Shown here: piece after piece, positions 16,181 through 24,947 of the stretch
Position numbering within the stretch: the first letter of the stretch is position 1
Layout of the letters: each line of letters opens with the position of its first letter
NCBI GenBank assembly: GCA_963798855.1
Contig: CAWCUU010000001.1
Location: 1,674,001 to 1,738,000 of the forward strand
Direction of reading: 5' to 3'
Origin: CAWCUU01 sp963798855
Lineage (GTDB): Bacteria; Gemmatimonadota; Gemmatimonadetes; Longimicrobiales; RSA9
Length of the DNA stretch: 64,000 nucleotides
Notes under the pieces: model-generated
Told to the model about the DNA's origin: nothing
The model's database searches: none
Seen by the model: the letters and a program-made list of their open reading frames with translations, nothing else
Program-made: the position numbers and the translations under genes

Positions 16181-16912
16181 TCAACAGCAGAAATCGACCT
16201 CCCGCTCGATACCGGTGGCGAGAGTGACGGGAGCGCGGCCGACCTCGCCGTTCGCTCTCACGTCTTCGAGTGACCTGCGGCAGAAGTACCAGTCGACACA
16301 GTCGAGGTCTTCCGCCATGCGCTCATCTGCGGACGTGGCCGTTTTCGGTGGTGGCGCCATCACGGCGTCACCGGGCTTCCACCCCTCGGGCGTGGCCGTG
16401 CCGTTTCGGTCGGTGACCTGGATCGCCTGGACGAGGCGCAGGATCTCGGCGACCGAGCGGCCGTTGCTGAGCGGGTAGTAGAGCATGGCCCGGAGGATGC
16501 CCTCCGCATCTATGACGAAAACGGCCCGGACGGCAGACGTGTCGCTCGCGCCCGGGTGCATCATCCCGTATGCGCGCGCGACCGTCATCGTCAGGTCCGC
16601 GATGATGGGGAACGGAATCTCGACGCCGAAATTCTTGCGGATGTTCCGCGTCCAGGCGATGTGGGAGAAGGTGCTGTCGATGGACAGACCGAGCAGCTCG
16701 CAGTTGTTCTCGCGAAAACGCGGGTAGTGCGCGGCGAAGGCGAGGAACTCCGTCGTGCAGACCGGCGTGAAGTCCGCCGGGTGTGAGAACAGGACGAGCC
16801 AGCTCCCGCGATAGTCGGCCAGCGAACGGGGCCCCAGCGTCGTCTCCGCCCGGAAATCCGGCGCCCGCTCCCTCAGCCTCGGAAGCCCGACCGTCGCTCG
16901 ATCCTCGTTCAA
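16181..16912 (-). CDS. Peroxiredoxin, Prx6-like archaeal/thermophile type
   Basis: A 243-residue thiol peroxidase that reduces hydrogen peroxide and alkyl peroxides. The peroxidatic cysteine is C52 in HPADFTPVCTTE. The C-terminal arm has C205 and C211 in DCVDWYFC, the arrangement known from Aeropyrum and other thermophilic archaeal-type peroxiredoxins, and the chain ends with a further Cys-Cys pair. The start is TTG at 16912, supported by AAGGAG six bases upstream and by the family's N-terminus. It is monocistronic with a strong terminator. Confidence 0.93.
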   Translation of the reverse strand: MNEDRATVGLPRLRERAPDFRAETTLGPRSLADYRGSWLVLFSHPADFTPVCTTEFLAFAAHYPRFRENNCELLGLSIDSTFSHIAWTRNIRKNFGVEIPFPIIADLTMTVARAYGMMHPGASDTSAVRAVFVIDAEGILRAMLYYPLSNGRSVAEILRLVQAIQVTDRNGTATPEGWKPGDAVMAPPPKTATSADERMAEDLDCVDWYFCRRSLEDVRANGEVGRAPVTLATGIEREVDFCC

Positions 16913-17065
16913 CTCGACTCCTTCCCTACCCCCTCGGCCGCGCCGCCGCTCCGTGCGTCGACGTCGGTGCCACCCAATATCGCGACCGGTGCCGGGTCCC
17001 TCCGTCGGGAAATGCCGGAAATAGTGTCGGGAAGGATGCGCATGAGGTCGCTGCGTGGCGCCGCC

Positions 17066-17917
17066 TCAGGCCACCGCCAGCGTGCCGGCGACGACCATCG
17101 CCGCACCGACTATTGTCCAGCCATCGGGCAGCTCGCCGAAGAAGAGCGCGCCCCAGACGCCGGCGAAGAGGATCTGCAGGTACCCCACCGTCATCGCCCT
17201 GCCGGCTCGCTCCTCCCGCAGCCCCTTCGTCATGTAGACCTGTCCGGCCTGCGTCGCGAGGCCGACGCCGAGCAGCACCAGCCACTCCGTGGGCAGCGGC
17301 GCTATGCCTTTCGCCACCGTGGCGGGGATCGAGCCGAGCACGGCGAGACCCGCGAAATAGAGCACGATCACGAGCGGGTCTTCGGTCTCGCCGAGCTTGC
17401 GGACCGCGACATACGCGCCGGCGCTGAAGATCGCGCCGAGCAGCGCGACGGCGACCGCGAGCGGGGCGAGCGCCTCGCCGCGACCGAACAGCGCGGTGGG
17501 CCGCGCGACCATGATGACGCCGACCAGGCTGAGCAGCAGACCCGCGACTTCACGGATCCCCATGTGCTCGCGGAGCAGGAGCGCGGCGAGCACAGCCGTG
17601 AACACTGGGTTCGTGTACTGTATGACCGTCGCCTCGGCGAGCGGGAGCTGCGTCAGCGCATAGAAGAAGCAGCTCAGCGCACCGAAGCCGAGGATCCCGC
17701 GCAACAGCAGCAGACCGCGTCGGTGGCCGAGGGGCGACGCCCGCCGTCGCCGCAGCAACGCCCAGCACAGGGCTAGCCCGACGGCGGACCGCACCAGAAC
17801 GATCTCCTGACTCGGCAGCCGTCGCCCCGCTTCCTTCACCAGCAGGCTCATAAGGGAGAAGAAGAACGCGGCCGCCGCCATGTAGCGCAGTCCCGTCGAA
17901 ATGCGCCGGACTCTCAT
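17066..17917 (-). CDS. EamA/DMT-family transporter
   Basis: A 283-residue inner-membrane protein with ten predicted helices in two EamA repeats (first ~10-140, second ~150-283). Typical features are YMAAAAFFFSLMSLLVK, the EIVLVRS segment after helix 2, FYALTQLPLAEATVIQYTNPVFTAVLAALLLRE and the matching second-half segment MTVGYLQILFAGVWGALFFGE. It is the last gene of the valS operon, overlapping gmhB by ATGA. Substrate unknown; related proteins export amino acids, nucleosides or drugs. Confidence 0.9.
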   Translation of the reverse strand: MRVRRISTGLRYMAAAAFFFSLMSLLVKEAGRRLPSQEIVLVRSAVGLALCWALLRRRRASPLGHRRGLLLLRGILGFGALSCFFYALTQLPLAEATVIQYTNPVFTAVLAALLLREHMGIREVAGLLLSLVGVIMVARPTALFGRGEALAPLAVAVALLGAIFSAGAYVAVRKLGETEDPLVIVLYFAGLAVLGSIPATVAKGIAPLPTEWLVLLGVGLATQAGQVYMTKGLREERAGRAMTVGYLQILFAGVWGALFFGELPDGWTIVGAAMVVAGTLAVA

Positions 17918-18462
17918 CCCCCGAGCACGGCTTGCACCACCGCAGCGAGATCGTCGGCGATGCCGATCTCGGCGGGCATCGCAACCTCGTGGCGTCGCCC
18001 CTCCCCGGTACGGACCAGCCACCCTTCCCCGCCGAGCGCGAGGGCGGGGAGCACGTCCGAAGGCTTGTCGCCGACGAAGATCGATCGGCGCACGTCCAGA
18101 TCCAGCTCGTCCGCCGCACGGCGGTAGAGGGCGAGCCCGGGTTTGCGGCAGTCGCACGGGCCCGTGAGCGAGGGGTGATGCGGGCAGTGATAACAGGCGT
18201 CCAGCGCGACACCGCGCTCGGCGAGCAGCGCCTCCAGTCTCGCTCGTACCCGCTCGTAGTCGGACTCTTCATAGAAGCCTCTGGCGATGCCCGACTGGTT
18301 CGTCACCACCACCAGAGCGAAACCGATCCCGCTCAACCGGCGCAGCGCACCGGCGGCCCCGGGGAGGAGGCGCACGTCCTCCGGCGAGGCGATGTAGCCC
18401 GCGTCGGCGATGATCGTGCCGTCCCTGTCCAGGAAGGCGGCGCGCCTACGGCGCCGAGGCAC
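17914..18462 (-). CDS. gmhB: D-glycero-D-manno-heptose-1,7-bisphosphate 7-phosphatase-like HAD enzyme
   Basis: A 182-residue HAD phosphatase of the heptose route for lipopolysaccharide. DRDGT (D12, D14) is the nucleophile motif, VVVTNQSGIARG is motif II, and CYHCPHHPSLTGPCDCRKP is the zinc-binding loop specific to GmhB. KPSDV is motif IV. GTG 18462 lies 17 bases inside the end of selA, so translation is coupled. It supports an LPS-bearing outer membrane. Histidinol phosphatase activity is an alternative known in this subfamily. Confidence 0.92.
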   Translation of the reverse strand: MPRRRRRAAFLDRDGTIIADAGYIASPEDVRLLPGAAGALRRLSGIGFALVVVTNQSGIARGFYEESDYERVRARLEALLAERGVALDACYHCPHHPSLTGPCDCRKPGLALYRRAADELDLDVRRSIFVGDKPSDVLPALALGGEGWLVRTGEGRRHEVAMPAEIGIADDLAAVVQAVLGG

Positions 18463-19840
18463 GGCTCACGGCCTCGATCACGGCGTCTTCCTCGCCGGGC
18501 TGGATGGTTCGACAGTCGAGCACCACCCTGTCCTCCTGGATGCGCGCGACCACCGGCGGATCCTGCTCCCGAAGGCAGGCGAGGAAGGCGTCGGGCCCGA
18601 GGTGATCCACGCGCAGGGCGACGAGGGTCGTCGCTAGCTCGATGTCCGGGTACGCGCCGCCGCCGACCGCGGACGACCCTTCCAGGAGCTGGACTTCCAC
18701 TCTCGCCGCGCGCTCCCGCAGCCGTGAGGCGAGAGTGCTCGCACGGCCTCTCAGCGTCGCGCCGTTTGAGGCGAGCATGCGCAGCGTCGGAATGGCGGCG
18801 ACGGCGTGCTCGGGCTCACGGTACAGCGCCAGCGTCGCCTCGAGCGCCGCCAGCGTGAGCTTGTCCACGCGCAGCGCGCGGCACAGCGGGTTGCGACGCA
18901 TCCGTTCGACCAGCTCATTGCGACCGAGCACGATCCCGGCCTGTGGTCCGCCCAGCAGCTTGTCTCCACTCAGCGTCACGACGTCGGCGCCATCCGCGAC
19001 CGCCTGGCGGACCGTCGGCTCGGGGGGCAGCCCCGCCCGCTCCGGATCGAGCAACAGTCCCGAACCAAGGTCATGCAGCAGCGGCACGCCTCGCCCGCGC
19101 GCGACCCCCACGAGCTCCGCCGCCGGGACATCGGAGGTGAACCCGCTCATCCGGAAATTCGAGCGGTGCACTTTCACGATCATGCCGGTCTCGGCCCCGA
19201 TCGCCGCCTCGTAGTCGGAGCGGTGGGTGCGGTTCGTGGCGCCGACCTCGCGCAGCACCACGCCGCTGCGGGCCATGATCTCGGAGACGCGGAACGAGCC
19301 GCCGATCTCGACCAGCTCGCCCCGGCTCACGACCGCTTCCCGCCCTCGCGACAGGGTGTTCAGCGCGAGCACCACCGCCGCCGCGTTGTTGTTCACGACC
19401 AGCGCATCCTCGGCCCCGGTCAGCTCTCGCAGCAGCCCGACGCAGTGCGAGTAGCGCGAGCCGCGCCGGCCGTCGCCCAGCTCGTATTCCAGATTGGAAT
19501 AGCCCCTCGACAGCCGGTCCAGCGCCTCGCGCGCAGCATCCGGGAGGGGCGCTCGACCGAGATTCGTGTGCAGCACGACCCCCGTGGCGTTGATCACGCG
19601 CCGCAGTGATGGCCGCTCCTCGCGTGCCAGCCGTGCCTCGGTCGGCGCCGCGTACCACTCCGGTTCCTCGAAGCCACTCGGCATGGCGCCATTCGCGAGC
19701 GCCGCCCGCACCTCGTCCTGCACCTCCTGCACGATCCGCCGCAGCCGATCATGCGACGCGCGTTGCCGCAGCCCCGCCATCCCGGCGCACTCCAGCACCC
19801 GGTCGACCGACGGGATCCGCCGGCGCGGGTCCCCGCTCAT
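18446..19840 (-). CDS. selA: L-seryl-tRNA(Sec) selenium transferase
   Basis: A 464-residue PLP enzyme that converts Ser-tRNA(Sec) to Sec-tRNA(Sec) using selenophosphate. The PLP lysine is K294 in TLSGDKLLGGPQAG, matching Lys295 of the E. coli enzyme. Conserved regions include RVINATGVVLHTNLGRAPL, VVNNNAAAVVLAL and VHRSNFRMSGFT. Full length. Its start overlaps the upstream lipoprotein stop by ATGA. selB, selC and selD are not in the window, and I found no selenoprotein with an in-frame TGA here, so its clients lie elsewhere. Confidence 0.96.
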   Translation of the reverse strand: MSGDPRRRIPSVDRVLECAGMAGLRQRASHDRLRRIVQEVQDEVRAALANGAMPSGFEEPEWYAAPTEARLAREERPSLRRVINATGVVLHTNLGRAPLPDAAREALDRLSRGYSNLEYELGDGRRGSRYSHCVGLLRELTGAEDALVVNNNAAAVVLALNTLSRGREAVVSRGELVEIGGSFRVSEIMARSGVVLREVGATNRTHRSDYEAAIGAETGMIVKVHRSNFRMSGFTSDVPAAELVGVARGRGVPLLHDLGSGLLLDPERAGLPPEPTVRQAVADGADVVTLSGDKLLGGPQAGIVLGRNELVERMRRNPLCRALRVDKLTLAALEATLALYREPEHAVAAIPTLRMLASNGATLRGRASTLASRLRERAARVEVQLLEGSSAVGGGAYPDIELATTLVALRVDHLGPDAFLACLREQDPPVVARIQEDRVVLDCRTIQPGEEDAVIEAVSRASAP

Positions 19841-21285
19841 CGTCGGCTCGCTGTGGGTTCGGGCGGGGCGCTCGTCGTGTCCGCCGCTGGAACGCGCGCC
19901 GTATCCGGGACCAGGGTCGTGTCGGGTCGCAGCGTCGCCGTGTCCGGCGGCGCGCCCGGTGGAGTCGGCGCACCGAGCTTCGCCGGTGTCGTCGCGGGCG
20001 GCTGCACCTGGAACGTCGCGGTGCCGCCTCCGCCGGACAGCCCGGCGATGTTCGTGATGCCACTGATGATGACCCGGTACGTCGCGCCGACCTCGAGCGG
20101 CTGCCCGGAGATGACGATCAGCTCGCGCGCGGGCAGCGGGCCCCGCTCCTCCTCCTCCGTGGTGTCGGCGGCTGCGCCGGGGACGGCCGGTTTCCGCGGG
20201 GTCGGCGCGGGTCGCGCCGGCCGTGGAGGCGCAACCTCGCGCGCCGCGAGCGCACGCCGAATGCTGTCTCGCGCCGCGGCTGTGGAGTCGGCATTTACCG
20301 CCCCCGTGTCCGCCGCGGCCGCCGCGCTGGCGAGCGAGTCCTGGAGTGCCGCGGCTTCGGCCGCCTCCTGGACGGCACGAACGCTGTCAGCGGCCGCCTT
20401 CGCCGCGGCGATCTGCTGCTCCAACACCCAGCCGTGCACCACCTCGGCGACCGGGACCCGCGTGCTGTCCGGCAACCGCCAGAGCTCCGCCGCGACGCCG
20501 GTCAGTGGCGTCTCGGGATCGACGTAGTCGTCGAGCGTCACCTTGACGTGCAGCGAGTCCGTGGCTTCGGCGCGTGCGACCTGCGCCGGCGTCGTGTCGC
20601 GGGGCAGCAGCGCGAGCCGCATCAGCGCCGTATCGGCAGCCGATACCACCGTCTCGAGCGAGTCGCGGGCCTCGAACGGATCCAGCGCACGCGAGTGGTT
20701 CTGATCGAGAAAGGCGCGAACGAGGTAGTCGCCCTCGGGCACGTGGCGCATGACCCAGACGCCGTCCTCATCGCTCGCGCCCACGTAGGTCAGCGAATCC
20801 GGCAGATGGACCGCCTCGACCCGCGCGTCCTGGACCGGTTTTCCGGTCAGTCGATCCATCAACACCCCTCCGAGCACGGTCTCCGGGATCTCCGGACCCG
20901 TCGAGAAGACCAGCTCGATCGGCGAAGCCAGCGTGTTGCCGAACAGATCCTGTACGGTCGGCAGCACCAACAGCCGGTAGATCGTCCCGGCCCTCCAGCC
21001 CCCCTTCATCTCGACGGAGATTTCATCTCCGCCTCGGTGAGCCTCCCAGACGCCCGTGGACGGCGACAGGATCACGGAGTTGTCGAAGCCGCGCTCGCTG
21101 AGCCGCTCGTCGAACTCGATCTTCACACGCCCCTTCAGGGCGGGCAGCACCGCCAGATTCGCCGGCTCCGTGGCGACGACCGCCGGCGGAGTCTTGTCCG
21201 GCGTGCCTCCTGGCGGAGGGCCCGGCCGAGCGCACGCCGCCGTGGCGGCGAGCAGGAACACCGGGCGGCGGAGCGGCGCCCTCAC
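19837..21285 (-). CDS. Ig-like domain lipoprotein with Ala-rich coiled coil and Pro/Thr-rich tail
   Basis: A 482-residue lipoprotein. The signal ends at a lipobox-like AATAAC (C18). Residues ~30-130 match a bacterial Big_5/SbsA-type Ig-like domain (DKTPPAVVATEPANLAVLP, KIEFDERLSERGF, PTVQDLFGNTLASPIELVFSTG). A carboxypeptidase-regulatory-like domain follows (~137-200: LGGVLMDRLTGKPVQDARVEAV). An alanine-rich helical stretch lies at ~295-350 and the tail is rich in Pro, Thr and Ala. The start is GTG 21285, overlapping the valS stop. The architecture resembles Gemmatimonadota and Bacteroidota surface lipoproteins; function is unknown. Confidence 0.85.
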   Translation of the reverse strand: MRAPLRRPVFLLAATAACARPGPPPGGTPDKTPPAVVATEPANLAVLPALKGRVKIEFDERLSERGFDNSVILSPSTGVWEAHRGGDEISVEMKGGWRAGTIYRLLVLPTVQDLFGNTLASPIELVFSTGPEIPETVLGGVLMDRLTGKPVQDARVEAVHLPDSLTYVGASDEDGVWVMRHVPEGDYLVRAFLDQNHSRALDPFEARDSLETVVSAADTALMRLALLPRDTTPAQVARAEATDSLHVKVTLDDYVDPETPLTGVAAELWRLPDSTRVPVAEVVHGWVLEQQIAAAKAAADSVRAVQEAAEAAALQDSLASAAAAADTGAVNADSTAAARDSIRRALAAREVAPPRPARPAPTPRKPAVPGAAADTTEEEERGPLPARELIVISGQPLEVGATYRVIISGITNIAGLSGGGGTATFQVQPPATTPAKLGAPTPPGAPPDTATLRPDTTLVPDTARVPAADTTSAPPEPTASRR

Positions 21286-24065
21286 TCCAGCGCATCCATC
21301 TTGTGGTCCAGACGCCGGATCTGGTCTCGGAAGCTTTCGGCGCGGTCGCGCTCGCGCTGGACGACCTCCGCGGGCGCCTTCGACGTGAAGCCTTCGTTCG
21401 CCAGCCGCCCCTCCACTCCTCCGAGCTGCTGCGCCAGCCGCTCCCGCTCCGAGCGCAGCCGATCGCGCTCCCGCTGCACATCGATGATCCCTTCCAGCGG
21501 CACGAGCAGCTCGGTGCCTCCCTGGAGCACGGCGTGCGCGCCGCGACCCTGCGCTCCTCCGACCTCGATGGCCGCCACCCGCGCCAGCCGCTCCACCGCC
21601 CTGTGCTCCGCGCGCAGCGCCCGCTCCAGGGCGGGGGCGACGTGGCCGAGCCGGACCGCGACGCGTGCGGACGGCGGCACGTCGTACTCGGATCGGATCG
21701 CGCGCACCGCGCCGATCAGCTCGATCAGCGCGGCCATCTCGGCTTCCGCCGCCTCGTCCCGTCGACCGGGCGTGGGCCAGCGCGCCACTACGAGCGAGTC
21801 CTCCCGCTCGACGCCCTCGCGCGCCGGCAACCGCTGCCAGAGCGTCTCGCTCACGAACGGCATGACCGGGTGCAACAGGCGCAGCACCCCGTCGAGGGTC
21901 TCGACGAGGGTCGCCTGCCCGACATCCCGGCTCGCGGCCTCCGACGCGGCGCCGGCCGAGCCGCCGTCATCCGGCCCCGCTGGCTCGGCAGGCCGCAGTC
22001 GCGGCTTCACCAGCTCCAGGTACCAGTCCGCCAGCTCCCCCCAGAAGAAGTGGTACACGCGCTCCGCCGCCTCGTGCAGCCTCCACGTATCGAGCGCCCG
22101 CGTCGTTTCCTCGATGGCCGCCGCGAGCCGCGACAGGATCCAGCGGTCGGATAGCTCGAGCGAGGCCTCCAGCGACGCCGTCGCCGACACGTTGTCACGC
22201 TCCAGATTCATGAGCGCGAAGCGCCCCGCGTTCCACACCTTGTTCGCGAAGTTACGACCCGGCGCGAACGCCTCCTCGAGGTTCTCGTAGTTGAGATAGA
22301 TGTCCGTGCCCGCGGCGGCGCTCGACACCACGGTATAGCGCATCGCGTCGGCGCCGAACAGCTCGACCACCTCGAGCGGATCGATCCCGTTGCCGAGCGA
22401 CTTCGACATCTTACGTCCCAGGTGATCGCGGACGATGCCGTTCATGTACACGTCGCTGAACGGCACCTCACCCATGAATTCGAGGCCCGCCATGATCATG
22501 CGCGCGACCCAGAAGAAGATGATGTCCGGCCCCGTGACCAGCGTGCTGGTCGGGTAGAACGCGCGCAGGTCCTCCGTCGTCTCCGGCCAGCCGAGCGTCG
22601 AGAACGGCCAGAGCCACGAGCTGAACCACGTGTCCAGCACGTCGGGATCCTGCTCGGGGTCCGCCGCGCCGCACCTCGGGCAGGTCGCCGGCGCCTCCCG
22701 CGCGACGACCATCTCTCCACATCCCTCGGCCGCGCAGTACCAGACCGGGATCCGATGTCCCCACCACAGCTGCCGCGAGATGCACCAGTCACGGATGTTA
22801 TCGAGCCAGTGCTCGTAGATCTTCGTATAGCGCTCCGGGTGGAAGCGCACCCGCCCGTCACGCGATGCGGCGAGCGCCGGCTCCGCGAGCGGCCGCATCC
22901 TCACGAACCACTGCCGCGACAGCCGCGGCTCCACCACGGTATCGCAACGGTAGCAGCGCGGCACGGCGTGCACGTGGTCCTCCACCTTCTCTAGCAGTCC
23001 GGACGCCTCGAACGCCTTCACGACCGCCTTGCGTCCCTCGAAGCGGTCCAGCCCCCGAAACGCCTCCGGCACGCTCGCATTGAGCGAGGCCGCGTCGGTC
23101 ATGATGTCGAGCTGCGGCAGGTCGTGCCTCAGCCCCAGCTCGAAGTCGTTCGGGTCGTGCGCCGGCGTCACCTTCACCGCGCCGGTGCCGAACTCCGGAT
23201 CGACCCAGTCGTCTGCGATGATCGGGATCACCCGCCCCGTCAGCGGCAGCTCGACTTCGGCCCCGACGAGTCCCGCGTAGCGCGGGTCGTCTGGGTGAAC
23301 GGCGACGGCGGTGTCGCCGAGCATGGTCTCCGGCCGTGTCGTCGCCACGACCAGGAACGGTCGCCCGTCCGGCAGCCGCGGCAGCCCGTTGATCGCGCTC
23401 CCGCGCCCGCCCCCGCCCTCGCGCTCGCCCCTGATGGGATACCTCAGGTGCCACAGCTGGCCGGTCGTCTCGGTCGCCTCGGCTTCCTCGTCCGACAGCG
23501 CCGTCAGGCAGCGTGGGCACCAGTTGATGATGTAGTTGCCGCGGTAGATGAGCCCCTTCTCGTACAGCCGCACGAAGACCTCTCGCACCGCGGCCGACAA
23601 GCCCTCGTCCAGCGTGAACGCCGTGCGCGTGGTGTCGAACGAGCACCCCATCGACCGCAGCTGATCGAGGATGCGCGGACCCGTAACGCCGACCCACTCC
23701 CAAACCCGCTCGACGAACGCGTGCCGGCCGAGGTCGTCCCTCGTCATCCCCTCCGCGGCGAGCTGGCGCTCCACCACGTTCTGCGTCGCGATTCCGGCGT
23801 GGTCGGTGCCCGGCACCCACAACGCCTCGTCACCCTTCATGCGGTGCCAGCGGATCAGCACGTCCTGCAGCGTGTTGTTCAGACCGTGCCCCATGTGCAG
23901 CGGCGCGGTCACATTGGGAGGCGGAATCACGATCACGTACGGCTCGCGCTCGCCCCGCAGCACGCGCTGCGCCTCCGCGTGGAAGTAGCCCCGCTCCTCC
24001 CACATGCTGTATAGCCGCGATTCCGTCGATTTCGGATCGTATTGCGGCGGAAGTGGCTCGTTCAT
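21282..24065 (-). CDS. valS: Valyl-tRNA synthetase
   Basis: A 927-residue class I synthetase that charges tRNA-Val and edits threonine. The HIGH motif is HMGH (57-60) within PPPNVTAPLHMGHGLNNTLQD, and the KMSKS motif is GRKMSKSLGNG. The editing domain includes TTRPETMLGDTAVAVHPDD. A C-terminal coiled coil (VQRERDRLRSERERLAQQLGG) is present, as in most bacterial ValRS. It leads a five-gene coupled operon from a visible promoter. No T-box leader was found. Confidence 0.98.
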   Translation of the reverse strand: MNEPLPPQYDPKSTESRLYSMWEERGYFHAEAQRVLRGEREPYVIVIPPPNVTAPLHMGHGLNNTLQDVLIRWHRMKGDEALWVPGTDHAGIATQNVVERQLAAEGMTRDDLGRHAFVERVWEWVGVTGPRILDQLRSMGCSFDTTRTAFTLDEGLSAAVREVFVRLYEKGLIYRGNYIINWCPRCLTALSDEEAEATETTGQLWHLRYPIRGEREGGGGRGSAINGLPRLPDGRPFLVVATTRPETMLGDTAVAVHPDDPRYAGLVGAEVELPLTGRVIPIIADDWVDPEFGTGAVKVTPAHDPNDFELGLRHDLPQLDIMTDAASLNASVPEAFRGLDRFEGRKAVVKAFEASGLLEKVEDHVHAVPRCYRCDTVVEPRLSRQWFVRMRPLAEPALAASRDGRVRFHPERYTKIYEHWLDNIRDWCISRQLWWGHRIPVWYCAAEGCGEMVVAREAPATCPRCGAADPEQDPDVLDTWFSSWLWPFSTLGWPETTEDLRAFYPTSTLVTGPDIIFFWVARMIMAGLEFMGEVPFSDVYMNGIVRDHLGRKMSKSLGNGIDPLEVVELFGADAMRYTVVSSAAAGTDIYLNYENLEEAFAPGRNFANKVWNAGRFALMNLERDNVSATASLEASLELSDRWILSRLAAAIEETTRALDTWRLHEAAERVYHFFWGELADWYLELVKPRLRPAEPAGPDDGGSAGAASEAASRDVGQATLVETLDGVLRLLHPVMPFVSETLWQRLPAREGVEREDSLVVARWPTPGRRDEAAEAEMAALIELIGAVRAIRSEYDVPPSARVAVRLGHVAPALERALRAEHRAVERLARVAAIEVGGAQGRGAHAVLQGGTELLVPLEGIIDVQRERDRLRSERERLAQQLGGVEGRLANEGFTSKAPAEVVQRERDRAESFRDQIRRLDHKMDALE

Positions 24066-24095
24066 GGCCTCGGCTCGATTTGAAAGCAGGTCGCT

Positions 24096-24125
24096 ACCTT
24101 ACCGCGGCGCGCGACGCCGCGTCAA
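24096..24125 (-). promoter_or_regulatory. Sigma70-type promoter for the valS operon
   Basis: TTGACG (24120-24125), 18-base spacer, TAAGGT (24096-24101) on the minus strand; the -10 box ends 31 bases before the valS start. Confidence 0.65.
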
Positions 24126-24138
24126 CGCACGGATGCGA

Positions 24139-24196
24139 GCCGCCCGCGGCGGCGCCGCCCCGGGAAGCACCCGGAGCGCGCGCCGCCGCGGGCGGC
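24139..24196. repeat. 16-bp perfect inverted repeat between the BON-domain gene and valS
   Basis: GCCGCCCGCGGCGGCG (24139-24154) and its exact complement (24181-24196) flank a 26-base loop. As RNA it would form a very stable stem right after the BON gene stop. It lacks a T run, so it could be a Rho-assisted terminator or an insulator before the valS promoter. Confidence 0.7.
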
Positions 24197-24219
24197 GTTC
24201 GCGCTGGAGGAGATCCTCC

Positions 24220-24870
24220 TCAGGCGCTTCCGTCGGCGGCCCCCGGCCCTACTCGACCCTGCTCCGTGATCTCCTGTCCGGTGCCGTTTCCATCGGGGGA
24301 CGACGATGCCTCGTTGAGCGGCTCGCTCGCCTCCCGTTCCGCTCGCGCCACGCCCAGCTCGCGCGTCACGATGTCCACCTTGTCGTCGCGACGGGCGGGA
24401 TCCGTAGTCGGCGACTGCCGCCGGCGCCCGGTGCCCACGCCGCCACCGTACCAGTGCGTCTCGTGCAGCCTCGGGTCGCCGTCCTCGTAGCGACGCCGGT
24501 TGTCGGCCAGACGCGTTTCGACCGTCTCGGTCCTCAGCCGGTTCACGACTGTGCCCACGCCGTCCACCGACTGCGCGATCGACACGGCGCGGTGCCCCTC
24601 CTCGTCCGTCCGGACCGAGCCGATCAGCTCCACCGTTCCGGCGCCGATCTCCCGCACGTCGATCGGCCGGCGCGACAGCGTTCGGTCGCTCCAAATGCGG
24701 TCGAGGATCCGATCCTCCAGCCGCGTGCGCGTCCGGCCCTGCCACACCTCCTTCACCAGCCGCCGCCCGCTTCGCGACAGCAGCAGCCCCGTCGCGACCG
24801 CGGCGAAGCCCACCGCCACCCCCGCCCCGACCTTCCAGGTGATGCTGTTCCCGAAGGATTTATCGGCCAT
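24220..24870 (-). CDS. Membrane-anchored BON-domain protein
   Basis: A 216-residue protein with a single N-terminal membrane helix (~12-30, VGAGVAVGFAAVATGLLLS) followed by a BON domain (~55-115: LEDRILDRIWSDRTL, GTVELIGSVRTDEEGHRAVSIAQSVDGVGTVVNRL). The C-terminal ~90 residues are charged and low in complexity. BON domains bind phospholipid or associate with membranes, and are found in osmotic-stress proteins such as OsmY. The ATG at 24870 follows a GGGGGAC-type site. Envelope-stress role inferred only. Confidence 0.85.
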   Translation of the reverse strand: MADKSFGNSITWKVGAGVAVGFAAVATGLLLSRSGRRLVKEVWQGRTRTRLEDRILDRIWSDRTLSRRPIDVREIGAGTVELIGSVRTDEEGHRAVSIAQSVDGVGTVVNRLRTETVETRLADNRRRYEDGDPRLHETHWYGGGVGTGRRRQSPTTDPARRDDKVDIVTRELGVARAEREASEPLNEASSSPDGNGTGQEITEQGRVGPGAADGSA

Positions 24871-24947
24871 CGTAGCGTCCCCCTTCCGATTTCATGCGCT
24901 TGCGCCCCCGCCGATAGGCCTCGGCGAGCGCCTCTCGAGGGTGCAAG

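Noticed and set aside
23900..24219. T-box leader upstream of valS
   Set aside because: The leader from the promoter to the start is only ~35 bases, with no antiterminator or specifier structure.
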